From: Cohnella xylanilytica
GTDB lineage: Bacteria > Bacillota > Bacilli > Paenibacillales > Paenibacillaceae
Length of the DNA: 64,000 nt
Direction of reading: 5' to 3'
NCBI RefSeq assembly: GCF_014212175.1
Contig: NZ_JACJVR010000002.1
Coordinates: 107,776 to 171,775, forward strand
The position numbers and the translations under genes were made by a program. Below the pieces are notes generated by a model that was not told where the DNA came from, made no database searches, and saw only the letters and a list, made by a program, of their open reading frames with translations. Below are positions 26,650 to 34,730 of this stretch, one piece after another. Each line of letters starts with the position of its first letter. Within the stretch, counting starts at the first letter, position 1.

Positions 26650-27930
26650 TCATTTTTCAGATACAAGAATTGGATCGATACCCGTCGCCTCTTTGAACCT
26701 CTTCTTAATGACATCGCAGAATATTGGGTCCAGCTCCATAGTTCGGCATGCCCGCCCCATCTGCTCACATGTCATAAGTGTCGAGCCGCTACCGCCAAAG
26801 AAATCGACCACGAGATCCTCTCTCTTGCTGCTGTTTCGAATTGGAATCTCAAGCAAGTCGAGAGGCTTTTGTGTCGGGTGGACGTATTTCGTCACATCAC
26901 CTCTAGATACTTCCCATACAGTCTCGGGCTCGTTCTGCTCTACAGGCAAGCCCGCCCGCCAAGCTGTCGTCTGGGAGCGATCACCATACCAGGTAGGCAC
27001 CTTTCCCTTCAAATGTGCATAGAAGACCGGCTCATGCTTCCATCGATATTGGGACCAGCCGAACGATGCCGCGTTCTTCACCCATACACATTGAGTTCGA
27101 ACAATAATAGACGCTGCGTTCATCGCGTTTTCAAACTCACGCTGATAAGAAGAGGGGTGGAAGACATAAATCGCTGCAGCGGGGTCCATGATTTCCGAAT
27201 ATCGCTGGAAAACTTGGTCAAGAAATGCGATGAAGTCTTCGGATGACATATCATCATTCATGATCCTGTCGCGGCCGTCTGCAGCCAAACGTTCCGAGTC
27301 ACTCGTAACGGCGACGTTATACGGTGGATCCGTGACAATTAGGTTGGCTTTCTTCCCCATCATCAAACGAGCGACTTCATCTTTGTCGGTCGCACTTCCG
27401 CACATTAACAAGTGTCGCCCCAGTTGCCATATCTCTCCCCGTTTTGTTTCAGGGTGATTAATGCTGTCCAGTGCGCTTTGAACGTCGAAGCCGTCATCTA
27501 TCACTGGCTCGTGAACATCGACATCGTTAGCGAGATTCGAAAGAAGCTCGTCCACTTCTGAACTATCAAACCCCGTTAAAGAGATGTCAATCTCCTCACG
27601 CAGTTCAGTCAGCAAAGTGGCGAGCTTCTCTTCATCCCAAGCGCCCGAAATCTTGTTAAGAGCGATATTCAACGCCTTCTCCATGGGTGAATCCAGATCA
27701 ACGACCGATACATCAACTTCCACCGCCCCGCGATCCACCAGGATCTTAAAACGCTGATGTCCGCCAACAAGATTGCCGGTTCGTCTATTCCAAACAATTG
27801 GTTCGACATAGCCGAACGTCTCGATACTGCAACGAAGCTTCTCGTATTCCGGATCGCCCGGTCGCAGATCGACGCGCGGATTATATTCTGCTGGATTTAT
27901 CTGGCCAATCGAGATTCGTTGAATGTCCAT
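26650..27930 (-). CDS. ParB-like nuclease domain fused to DNA N4/N6 methyltransferase
   Basis: A 426-residue fusion. Residues 1-100 have the ParB/Srx fold (INPAEYNPR, GYVEPIVWNRRTGNLVGGHQR). The C-terminal half is a beta-group methyltransferase with the catalytic DPPY motif (VTDPPYNVAV, about residue 200) and SAM-binding FFGGSGSTL. Phages use such fusions to modify their DNA against host restriction. ATG 27930 follows GGAGGCAACC. It is one of three methyltransferases in the phage. Confidence 0.9.
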   Translation of the reverse strand: MDIQRISIGQINPAEYNPRVDLRPGDPEYEKLRCSIETFGYVEPIVWNRRTGNLVGGHQRFKILVDRGAVEVDVSVVDLDSPMEKALNIALNKISGAWDEEKLATLLTELREEIDISLTGFDSSEVDELLSNLANDVDVHEPVIDDGFDVQSALDSINHPETKRGEIWQLGRHLLMCGSATDKDEVARLMMGKKANLIVTDPPYNVAVTSDSERLAADGRDRIMNDDMSSEDFIAFLDQVFQRYSEIMDPAAAIYVFHPSSYQREFENAMNAASIIVRTQCVWVKNAASFGWSQYRWKHEPVFYAHLKGKVPTWYGDRSQTTAWRAGLPVEQNEPETVWEVSRGDVTKYVHPTQKPLDLLEIPIRNSSKREDLVVDFFGGSGSTLMTCEQMGRACRTMELDPIFCDVIKKRFKEATGIDPILVSEK

Positions 27931-27949
27931 GGTTGCCTCCTTCGGAGAA

Positions 27950-27974
27950 AATAAAAAAAGCACCCGAAGGTGCT
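27950..27974 (-). terminator. Intrinsic terminator of the 27,975 gene
   Basis: AGCACC-UUCG-GGUGCU followed by UUUUUUAUUUU on the - strand, directly at the stop codon. Strong form. Confidence 0.9.
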
Positions 27975-28319
27975 TCAATCTAACGGTACTTCTTCCTTAA
28001 CTTTTTGTAAGATTAACCCAGTAACCACAGACTTTAAATCCTCTGGAAATTTACGAACCGGTTCACCGTAGCCAGTTGTTTCGCCTAAAAAGTATTCGAT
28101 CTCTTCCAGCGAAATTGTAAAACTAATGTTAACCTGGGGACTACTTGTTCGCAAATTAATTTCCCAAAGCCAAGGATCTCGAGCCGAACTTTCAACTACG
28201 CCTTTGATGTTGTACGCGCTTAAGCTAGCAATGCATTCGTGAATCTCTTTACCGACCTTAATTCTCTTCTCAAAATAAGCATCGAGATGGTCCTTTAACT
28301 CATCGCGCCAATCAGCCAA
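27975..28319 (-). CDS. Hypothetical acidic protein, moron-like
   Basis: A 114-residue soluble protein (MADWRDELKDHLDAYFEKRI), AT-rich with an intrinsic terminator at its stop. It sits between the methyltransferase and a + strand gene. No family is recognised. The isolated transcription unit suggests an accessory gene. Confidence 0.7.
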   Translation of the reverse strand: MADWRDELKDHLDAYFEKRIKVGKEIHECIASLSAYNIKGVVESSARDPWLWEINLRTSSPQVNISFTISLEEIEYFLGETTGYGEPVRKFPEDLKSVVTGLILQKVKEEVPLD

Positions 28320-28402
28320 TACTATCGCCTCCCAAATCTATCATACAGCATCTTCCATAATTCGCCAATGTATGCTATTGATAGACTTGGAGGTGCAGTC
28401 TC

Positions 28403-28600
28403 ATGTTTAAAACCGGGTTCGTTCTAGATTCATCTGAAAAGTTACGGGCGGCCATGTTTAACCGTTCCCCCGTTGTAGCGACATACCGCGATGGCGACCA
28501 CGAACGAAACGTCGGCGTTATAGTTAGCGTCAATGATCGGTTCGTTCGGATCGGAAACGACTGGTACCCCCGTGATAAATACGTATTCTATATCCGGTGA
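28403..28600 (+). CDS. Small + strand protein, SH3-like beta barrel (putative)
   Basis: A 65-residue protein against the direction of its neighbours. GGAGGTGCAGTCTC precedes the ATG, so it is a real gene. The sequence is beta-rich (SPVVATYRDGDHERNVGVIV, then VNDRFVRIGNDWYP) like small SH3/KOW-type folds. Function unknown. Confidence 0.65.
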   Translation: MFKTGFVLDSSEKLRAAMFNRSPVVATYRDGDHERNVGVIVSVNDRFVRIGNDWYPRDKYVFYIR

Positions 28601-28613
28601 ACCGTCGCTTCTG

Positions 28614-28703
28614 TTATTTCAACCAAACGATTGTGTAGATCAAGATAGCCCACAGGATCACACTGATCGGCAGAGCAATCAGACAGCCTCTAAAGAAACT
28701 CAT
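28614..28703 (-). CDS. 29-residue membrane miniprotein
   Basis: MSFFRGCLIALPISVILWAI then LIYTIVWLK: a single transmembrane helix behind a short positive head. GGAGGCGGACGAG precedes the ATG at 28703. It follows the Cys-rich gene on the same strand. Very short hydrophobic proteins of this type recur in Bacillota phages; the function is unknown. Confidence 0.65.
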   Translation of the reverse strand: MSFFRGCLIALPISVILWAILIYTIVWLK

Positions 28704-28769
28704 CTCGTCCGCCTCCGTTCTCTACGTTCTCTGCGATTCTTCGGCGCCGCCAACGCGAGCGGCTGCACC

Positions 28770-28937
28770 TTACGTGCGAGCCAATTCCCGAGCTTTCTGA
28801 ACATGTCCAACGACATCCTTTGCACATTTCTGCAGGCTGCAGTATTGTCGAGTCTCGCGCCAGCATCCCCATACGCATCCCTTGCACTTATCCGGCTGCA
28901 GCACCAGATCCGGAGGCTGTTTGTACGCCAGAGACAT
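28770..28937 (-). CDS. Small Cys-rich (zinc-binding type) protein
   Basis: A 55-residue protein with six Cys in DKCKGCVWGCWRETRQYC and SLQKC, spaced as in small zinc-binding proteins. AAGAGGTGATATCG precedes the ATG at 28937. It is the first gene after the terminator of the structured RNA region. Confidence 0.7.
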   Translation of the reverse strand: MSLAYKQPPDLVLQPDKCKGCVWGCWRETRQYCSLQKCAKDVVGHVQKARELART

Positions 28938-28949
28938 CGATATCACCTC

Positions 28950-29008
28950 TTAAGAAATAAAAAGACGACTACCGCGCCGGTCCCGCCATAGGACATGCGA
29001 TAGTCGTC
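28950..29008 (-). terminator. Strong terminator ending the structured RNA region
   Basis: On the - strand GACGACUAUCGC (29008-28997) pairs over 12 bp with GCGGUAGUCGUC (28975-28964), enclosing a small GUCC/GGAC hairpin, then CUUUUUAUUUCUU. Confidence 0.85.
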
Positions 29009-29505
29009 CATTTCGCCATGCGTAGCAAACTAACGGGGCCTCCACCCCACGCATGACGTTCACCCATCCCCTCCGATCGTCAGCGATTGCGCACACAATA
29101 TACTGACCATGCATCATCGGAGTGTCGTCGCCCCGGCCCCCACCCTGGCCACCTACGGAGCGTATACCCATGCGCGAATGCGCGCACACCTTCTTTAGAG
29201 GGTTTGCACCCTCTTCGCTGCGCCGGAGAGTTCCGAATCAGCGAAGAAGGAACAAATATCCTTCTCCTCCGGTCTTGAACCGGCCCCCATCTTCATACGC
29301 TTGGCGACATGTCGCCCAACTTCGACGACCGCGTCTAAGGCCCAGCTGAATAGGTTCCAGCTCACCCACCGCATGACCGGGTGCCGCATACGATAAGGGG
29401 TACAGCGGCGATCACCCGAGCGTCTCCGCTCTATGTGATTCCACTGTACCCCTATAAATAACGCATTTGACGCGCATCTTGCAGGCGTTCCGCCCGCACT
29501 TTACA
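28955..29505 (-). ncRNA. Candidate large structured non-coding RNA
   Basis: About 550 nt between the late regulator stop (29514) and the Cys-rich gene (28937) without a credible gene but packed with helices on the - strand: 12-bp helix 29452-29441/29408-29397 enclosing AUCAC/GUGAU and a GAGCG-GAGA-CGCUC hairpin; GGCGACAUGUCGCC (29316-29303); CCGGU/ACCGG; AGAAGGA/UCCUUCU (29265-29259/29251-29245); UUCGCUG/CAGCGAA (29245-29239/29220-29214); AGAGGGU-GCAA-ACCCUCU (29214-29197); CUCCGAU/AUCGGAG (29122-29116/29077-29071) around GUCAG/CUGAC; CAUGCGU/ACGCAUG (29055-29049/29023-29017) around GGGG/CCCC; then a strong terminator. GNRA-type loops and nested helices recall large phage RNAs such as GOLLD and ROOL, but no family is assigned. 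The 5' end is approximate. Confidence 0.6.
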
Positions 29506-29513
29506 CGCGTTTT

Positions 29514-29873
29514 TTATCCCTCAAAAAACTTGAGACTATTCGCGACCGACTCAATACCGCGGTTAATGCGACGATCGACCGTCGATGGATCGAGAAAACG
29601 ATAGTGTGTCACGACATCCTTACGCCGAACTCCCTCAATATATCGCATCTGGACAGCTTTCTTGATGTCTGGATCCATGATCAGTCGGACCGATCGCTCT
29701 ATGGCTTGATTCGCTATTACGTACGCATTGTACGCCTTTCTCTGTTTCGGAGCAAGGTTTTCTATTTTTTCAAGCTCTGAAATCAGATCTTTGTGCCGTC
29801 TGTACCTGGACAGCAGCGACTTCGCCTGTTTTATTTCTTCCGGCGTCGCCATATCATAAAATTCCAGTTGCAA
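29514..29873 (-). CDS. ArpU/sigma-70 region 4-like phage late regulator
   Basis: About 119 residues. The C-terminal part looks like a sigma-factor region 4 helix-turn-helix (KAVQMRYIEGVRRKDVVTHY ... DPSTVDRRINRGI), as in ArpU/YqaQ-type proteins that switch on late genes. The N-terminus is a coiled coil. The start is ambiguous: TTG 29873 is chosen, ATG 29852 and GTG 29891 are possible. It lies at the border between early and late genes, as expected. Confidence 0.75.
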   Translation of the reverse strand: MQLEFYDMATPEEIKQAKSLLSRYRRHKDLISELEKIENLAPKQRKAYNAYVIANQAIERSVRLIMDPDIKKAVQMRYIEGVRRKDVVTHYRFLDPSTVDRRINRGIESVANSLKFFEG

Positions 29874-29899
29874 GATACCCACACCCCTCACGCCCCTTA

Positions 29900-29971
29900 T
29901 GGTATAATTGACGTGAGAACATTCATTCGCCCCCGGTCCCCGTTCCCCAACGATGCCGGGGGCGTTCTTTA
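29900..29971 (+). promoter_or_regulatory. Opposing promoter-terminator mini-unit 1
   Basis: A perfect extended -10 (TGGTATAAT, 29900-29908) on + is followed 20 bp later by GCCCCCGG...CCGGGGGC (29929-29936/29956-29963) and GTTCTTTAT. No + gene lies downstream, so the product would be a 50-60 nt RNA. The -35 is weak. Confidence 0.5.
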
Positions 29972-30118
29972 TGCTTTGGTCCAGAAAATCTTACATTCTT
30001 GCCCAGTCATCTCTTTATATGTTCCGCTGGCAACCGAAAGCGACATATTCAATATCTGCCTGAGCAGCTCGGTGTCGATTCGTTCAGCCTCAACATGAAG
30101 AACGTATGTTGCTTTCAT
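29969..30118 (-). CDS. Small hypothetical phage protein
   Basis: A 49-residue protein (MKATYVLHVEAERIDTELLR, ending KIFWTKA). The ATG at 30118 follows AGAGGTGAAG and overlaps the upstream gene end by 29 bp. Too short for most gene callers; no family recognised. Confidence 0.65.
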   Translation of the reverse strand: MKATYVLHVEAERIDTELLRQILNMSLSVASGTYKEMTGQECKIFWTKA

Positions 30119-30446
30119 CTGGCTCTTCACCTCTCAATCCAGCATAGACGACGTCCTCATACAGCGCGAGACGTTCCAACACCTTATCCAAGATCAGGAA
30201 CTTCTCGTGAATGTGTCGCGCGGTCATCTCGCTTTTCTGAACCATCCGGCCAGCAACACCCCGCACCAGCACATCCCCGTCTCGGAAGTACACGATGTTC
30301 TCTTTCTGGTCGCGAGCGGTCAATCGCTCCAGACTGGCGAGCTCACGAATCCGATCGTTATCGGCCCGCGCCGCCCGCAGCTGAACTTCCAGCCAAGCAA
30401 CCTGGTCGGTGTAGGATTGAAGGAGCTTTCTCTCCGCTTCGTTCAT
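30090..30446 (-). CDS. Hypothetical phage protein with N-terminal coiled coil
   Basis: A 118-residue protein (MNEAERKLLQSYTDQVAWLE) whose first 45 residues form an amphipathic helix; a beta part (NIVYFRDGDVLVRGVAGRMV) follows. GGAGGCAACC precedes the ATG and it overlaps the upstream gene (ATGA). Family not recognised. Confidence 0.75.
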   Translation of the reverse strand: MNEAERKLLQSYTDQVAWLEVQLRAARADNDRIRELASLERLTARDQKENIVYFRDGDVLVRGVAGRMVQKSEMTARHIHEKFLILDKVLERLALYEDVVYAGLRGEEPDESNIRSSC

Positions 30447-30760
30447 TGATTGGTTGCCTCCCTGAACATTTTTACTTTCTCATGTCCCTGCCTCCGCTGC
30501 TGGTAATCGTCCGGAAGCTTCACTTTTCGATGCAAGCTCATATGATACGGGCACAGGTCGCGGTCGATGGACACGTTAATAGCGCACTCTTTACACATGG
30601 GCAGATCGCACGTCTCATATTGGTTTGACCTGTTGATCTCTACGAAGCTCTTGTAGTCGCGAAATAAAACCAAGCTGTTGTCATAGCTGATTACATAGTC
30701 GCACCATCGCTCTACGGGACGTCTTCGGCATACAGCGCAAATTCCGTGTTCGCCAAACAT
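30443..30760 (-). CDS. Zinc-ribbon-type hypothetical phage protein
   Basis: A 105-residue protein with ICAVC, CDLPMCKEC and DLCPYH segments, i.e. two Cys pairs and a Cys/His pair suited to bind zinc. The start follows GGAGGAGACC. Function unknown; it is in the operon with the two DNA methyltransferases. Confidence 0.75.
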   Translation of the reverse strand: MFGEHGICAVCRRRPVERWCDYVISYDNSLVLFRDYKSFVEINRSNQYETCDLPMCKECAINVSIDRDLCPYHMSLHRKVKLPDDYQQRRQGHEKVKMFREATNQ

Positions 30761-30770
30761 GGTCTCCTCC

Positions 30771-31580
30771 TCAGAATAGCGTTAACTGCCTGCCAGCATG
30801 CTCGGCCGCGACCGGGTTGATCCAGAGGACTTCGGTTCGGCCTTGCCCCGTCTCGATGATCTGTCTACGCTCTTCTCGCCGCCAATGCTGCAGCCGTTCG
30901 TTATAGAGAGGATTGTCATAGCCGCTCAAAAAGGCCGGACCCGGATGATTGTCCAAGGCTTCGAGCAGCAGTGCATGATCCTCGTCCGTCATCTCATTCG
31001 TGTAGATCGCACCATTCCTCGTCTCTGCCATATAAGGCGGGTCAGCGTATATCAAGACATCCTCCCGGGCATACCTCGCAATCACCTGCAGCGCCGGGCG
31101 CTGTTCAATCTGTACATCCTTCAATCGCTCAGCGACTTCGACTATCTTTTCCGGGAGCTCGTTCCATTGCTTCACCCGGTAGGCGTCGTCTGCAGTCGCT
31201 CGGCATTTCCACCCCGATATAGATCCGGTCTTCACGCGGATGCTCTGCCAGCAACGAACAAGGAACTTCCGGGCACGTTCGAGTTCGTCTTCGCCCCCCC
31301 CTGGCCGGCTGCTGGTGTAGAATTCTTCACGCGCCCATGGTGTCCACCGGATTCCCCGCGCCAGCTCTTCCGGACGGTTCCGAATCACCCGGAACAGATT
31401 GACGACATCGCCGTCCAGGTCGTTGATCGTCTCTAGCTCTGACGGTGCCTTGTTGAAGAAAACGGCGCCGCTGCCGAAGAATGGCTCCAGATACGTCTTG
31501 TGCCGCGGCATATGGCTGATGATCCATTCGGCCATGCTCCACTTGCTACCAGGGTAGTGCAGGATTCTCGGCGCGCTCAT
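30771..31580 (-). CDS. DNA adenine methylase, D12 class (Dam-like)
   Basis: A 269-residue N6-adenine methyltransferase. HYPGSKW and EPFFGSGAVFFNK form the SAM-binding FxGxG region, and ADPPY (about residue 180) is the catalytic D/NPPY motif. It would methylate phage and host DNA, protecting against restriction. It follows the cytosine methyltransferase by 13 bp. Confidence 0.9.
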   Translation of the reverse strand: MSAPRILHYPGSKWSMAEWIISHMPRHKTYLEPFFGSGAVFFNKAPSELETINDLDGDVVNLFRVIRNRPEELARGIRWTPWAREEFYTSSRPGGGEDELERARKFLVRCWQSIRVKTGSISGWKCRATADDAYRVKQWNELPEKIVEVAERLKDVQIEQRPALQVIARYAREDVLIYADPPYMAETRNGAIYTNEMTDEDHALLLEALDNHPGPAFLSGYDNPLYNERLQHWRREERRQIIETGQGRTEVLWINPVAAEHAGRQLTLF

Positions 31581-31593
31581 GCTGTGTTCCCCC

Positions 31594-33642
31594 TCATATC
31601 GAAAGCTGTAACTGCCCGGCCGTCTCCCGGTACCGCTCGAACGTCAATGCGCGGCCCGATCCCGTGCAGAGCTCCGGAAGGTTCGCCCGGACCAACGCTT
31701 CCGCGAACGGCGGCGGGACGGAGTTCCCGCAGCGGGCGACCTGCGCCGATTTGGGATAGCGATTGCCGTCGGCGTCCCGGTCGATGATGTATCTCCGCGG
31801 GAAGCCCTGCGCGGCAAACAGCTCGTGCGGCTCCAACATCCGCATGCCTATGTCGACGATCTGGTACTCGGTCCCCTCGATCGTGACGAGGCCGAAGCGA
31901 TCTTTCGTCGTAACCGTGTGCAAAGGCTCGTCCAGCTGCTGGCCGTTGTCCGCGCTGCCGTAGTATTTCAGCAAGAAGGCGCGGACCTCCCCGACATGCA
32001 TCCCGCCGGCGGTTATTGTCGGCATCGGCTCCGTCACCGGCTGACCATCCGCGCACGTCCCGCGAAACTTGACCAGGTGGCTCGTCACGAGTGACGACTT
32101 CCCGCCGCCGCCCGCCGTCACCGTACCGATTGGAGCGTCAGCCGGGCTGCCAATTGACTCGCCGAAATGTCGGGCGACATGCGCAGTGACGAGTGCATTA
32201 TGGTCCGTCGTCGTAATCGTGGACAGCGGCTCGTCCGTGCCGTTTCCGGGGCCGGTGTAATTTCCACCGAAATGCTTAGCCAAGAAGGCCGTCACCATAC
32301 CCATCGCATGAGCGGCCCCGGCCGGCCGCGCCGATCCGGCACCACTCGTCACTGTGTGAAGGGGCTCGTCTATTTCGTGACCGGTCGCCCCGCCGCGGAA
32401 CTTGGTAATGTGCGGTACTGCAAGCACAGCCTCCGCAACCGCGAATTTATTCCCGCCGGCCGTCACCGTTCCGACCGGCTTCTCCAGGTCGAGAACGCGC
32501 GGTTCCTGCCCCGGACGCTCGCCATACCCCATCTGGATGAGCGTCGGACTGATCACCATGTGATGCCTGCCTGTCGTAACTGTCCGAAGGGGCTCGTCCG
32601 GCGAGCTGCCGGGATGCCCTGTCGTATTGACGCCGAGGACCGGGGTAACTAGCAGGTGCTCCGCCTTGGTTGTGATGGTTGTAAGCGGCTCGTCCGCTTC
32701 ATATTGAAGGCGGTCGCCGCCGAATCCCGTCTGCCCGATCCGTGCAATGTACGGCGTAACGACGCCCCATCCGTTCACTGCCGTAACGGTCTGGAACGGT
32801 TCGTCGATCGATTGGCCTCGGAACTGGTCGTACTTGTGATTGACCTTGATGACGTACGGTGCAATGTACGGCCGCGGGTTTTCGATCACGAACCGCTGAA
32901 TGCCGCGGGCGATCCGGCGCATCGTGTTCTCCGCGAGTGGCCGGGTCCGTTCAAAGATACTCGGACACGGGATCGACCAGTCGATGATTTCCGACGCCGT
33001 CCGCCAAGGCTTCAGCCGGCCGGACTTGACCGCCTCGCTTTCCGGGTCGCCGTGCGTCGGCTCCGGCCATACAATCGGGCGGCCGTCGCGGCGGGCGATC
33101 AGGAAGAACCGTTTGCGGATAGTCGGTGCGCCGTAGTCACAAGCGCGCAGCTCGCGCCAGTCTACGTCGTAACCCTGCCGGCGCAAGGCATTCACGAAGC
33201 TGTTGAACGTCCGTCCCTTCTGCTTCGGGTCCGGCCAGTGCTTGCCGTCTGGTCCGATGACCAGCGGCCCCCACGTCTTGAACTCCTCAACATTCTCCAA
33301 CATGATCACCCGTGGCCGGACAGTAGCCGCCCAACGGAGCGCCACCCAAGCGAGTCCGCGGATTTTTTTCTCAACAGGCTTGCCGCCCTTGGCTTTCGAA
33401 AAGTGCTTGCAGTCCGGGGAAAGCCAGCAAAGCCCAACTGGGCGTCCAGCCGCTACCTTGCGCGGGTCAACATTCCACACCGATTCGCAATAGTGCTCCG
33501 TCTCCGGATGGTTGGCCTCATGCATGGCGATTGCCGACGGGTCATGGTTGATCGCGATGTCTACGCTCCTTCCGGTCGCCATTTCGATCCCAGTGCTCGC
33601 GCCGCCACCGCCCGCGAAGTTGTCAACGATGATCTCTCTCAT
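31594..33642 (-). CDS. Phage DNA cytosine-5 methyltransferase with repeated recognition region
   Basis: A 682-residue protein. VDNFAGGGGASTGIEMA is the SAM-binding motif I, SPDCKHFS contains the catalytic Cys (motif IV, replacing PCQ), LENVEEF is motif VI and GNSVPPPFAEAL is motif X. Between about residues 280 and 580 nine copies of a D-E-P-x-x-T-V/I-T motif are spaced by 25-50 residues, an expanded target-recognition region. ATG 33642 follows GAGAGGGG. Expected role: anti-restriction modification. Confidence 0.9.
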   Translation of the reverse strand: MREIIVDNFAGGGGASTGIEMATGRSVDIAINHDPSAIAMHEANHPETEHYCESVWNVDPRKVAAGRPVGLCWLSPDCKHFSKAKGGKPVEKKIRGLAWVALRWAATVRPRVIMLENVEEFKTWGPLVIGPDGKHWPDPKQKGRTFNSFVNALRRQGYDVDWRELRACDYGAPTIRKRFFLIARRDGRPIVWPEPTHGDPESEAVKSGRLKPWRTASEIIDWSIPCPSIFERTRPLAENTMRRIARGIQRFVIENPRPYIAPYVIKVNHKYDQFRGQSIDEPFQTVTAVNGWGVVTPYIARIGQTGFGGDRLQYEADEPLTTITTKAEHLLVTPVLGVNTTGHPGSSPDEPLRTVTTGRHHMVISPTLIQMGYGERPGQEPRVLDLEKPVGTVTAGGNKFAVAEAVLAVPHITKFRGGATGHEIDEPLHTVTSGAGSARPAGAAHAMGMVTAFLAKHFGGNYTGPGNGTDEPLSTITTTDHNALVTAHVARHFGESIGSPADAPIGTVTAGGGGKSSLVTSHLVKFRGTCADGQPVTEPMPTITAGGMHVGEVRAFLLKYYGSADNGQQLDEPLHTVTTKDRFGLVTIEGTEYQIVDIGMRMLEPHELFAAQGFPRRYIIDRDADGNRYPKSAQVARCGNSVPPPFAEALVRANLPELCTGSGRALTFERYRETAGQLQLSI

Positions 33643-33753
33643 CCGCACATCCCCTCTCTATCAAATAAATTAGGTCCAATTTACCATTCCTACCTATTCA
33701 TCCAACTCTTAACGTAGTAAAATGTTGGATATTAAATCTGCTGGGTGATACTT

Positions 33754-34122
33754 TTGAAAATACTAAAATTTCTTAAGGAACTATGGGGTTATATTTGGGC
33801 ATATGCACTTGTACTAGGAATACTATTTGGCATCCTTTGGTCCATTTGGGCTCCGGATTACTTTTACCTCCCTTCCATGACTGAAGAACAATATGAAAGC
33901 CTTTATATCGGGATGAGTGAAGACGAGGTTATTGATTTAGTTGGGCATTACGGCGATCGATTATATAGCGCAAACACGATCTGGGGCTATGAAGAAGATT
34001 TTTATTATATTGAAAATCTTACTTGGTCTACTTTCTGGTCCAGACCCAAATACACATTAGTCTTCATCGACGGAAAATTGTATAGGAAGGAACGTGACTT
34101 TGTGGAATTTGACGACGATTGA
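33754..34122 (+). CDS. Membrane-anchored BamE/SmpA-fold-like moron
   Basis: A 122-residue + strand protein opposite to its operon. It has an N-terminal transmembrane helix (IWAYALVLGILFGILWSIW) and then YIGMSEDEVIDLVGHYGDRLY, a helix-turn pattern like the SmpA/OmlA/BamE fold. It is AT-rich. TTG 33754 behind GGGTGATA is preferred over GTG 33745. A TATTAA box near 33731 may be its promoter. An exclusion or conversion role is inference. Confidence 0.65.
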   Translation: MKILKFLKELWGYIWAYALVLGILFGILWSIWAPDYFYLPSMTEEQYESLYIGMSEDEVIDLVGHYGDRLYSANTIWGYEEDFYYIENLTWSTFWSRPKYTLVFIDGKLYRKERDFVEFDDD

Positions 34123-34179
34123 CCGCTTTTATCACGGGCATTTTTGTCTTGGTTCAATGCCGGGAGAAGCATGTTTCGG

Positions 34180-34569
34180 CTAATGGGTAGACTCAATCGT
34201 GTCGCCCTCTTGTCCGATTTGTCGTATCATTTCACATTCCTGCGCAGTCTTGGAAATCCCCCACTTACGAAGATTCGCGTTCAAGGCGCTCCGGGAAAGA
34301 TTGACCCTCTCACAGATCTGGTCCCGGCTAAGTCCTTCCCGCCGGAATTCGAGGTAGGCATCGAGACTGAGCTTCGACTTCCGTTTTCCACCGATCGTTC
34401 CTTCCTTCTTTCGCTTTTGCGCCATCGAAGCACGGACGACGAAGATCTCGTCATTGTCAACAATCGATTCCGGGATTTTGATCTCGTCCGGCTCGCCGAG
34501 ATCCATACGGGGCGCGTAAGCTGCAACCTTCTCCGGAGGCAGGCGCCATACCTTGAGTGGTGTTGTCAT
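34180..34569 (-). CDS. Helix-turn-helix hypothetical phage protein
   Basis: A 129-residue protein whose C-terminal 60 residues form a helix-turn-helix of the homeodomain/Trp-repressor-like type (LEFRREGLSRDQICERVNLS). It ends the replication operon. A regulatory role is likely; the target is unknown. Confidence 0.7.
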   Translation of the reverse strand: MTTPLKVWRLPPEKVAAYAPRMDLGEPDEIKIPESIVDNDEIFVVRASMAQKRKKEGTIGGKRKSKLSLDAYLEFRREGLSRDQICERVNLSRSALNANLRKWGISKTAQECEMIRQIGQEGDTIESTH

Positions 34570-34574
34570 CTCGG

Positions 34575-34730
34575 CTAAACCTCCTTACGCCGAACATTCT
34601 TCCGACCATAGCGCTTCCGATTCCGCCTTTTAAGCTCCGCCACTGCGTCAGCCTTATACTGCAACGGAGCCCCCTCGTCGACAAAGGCGATGTTCACCAG
34701 TTGCTCGCGGGTTGCATCGCGCCACTTCAT
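34575..34730 (-). CDS. Small conserved-type basic phage protein
   Basis: A 51-residue protein (MKWRDATREQLVNIAFVDEG, then a basic tail) behind GAGGGTGAG. The ATG overlaps the stop of the SNF2 gene (ATGA). Short proteins of this shape follow replication genes in several Bacillota phages; the function is unknown. Confidence 0.7.
   Translation of the reverse strand: MKWRDATREQLVNIAFVDEGAPLQYKADAVAELKRRNRKRYGRKNVRRKEV

Noticed and set aside
26627..26652. + strand terminator implying a + transcript in the methyltransferase-recombinase gap
   Set aside because: The T-run is better on +, but no + promoter or gene precedes it, unlike the three mini-units, so it is listed only as a possible two-way hairpin.
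28950..29389. Two - strand ORFs of 79 and 64 codons (28950-29189, 29195-29389)
   Set aside because: Neither has a ribosome binding site, the first runs through a strong terminator, and both cover the helix-dense region; I treat them as chance frames in a structured RNA.
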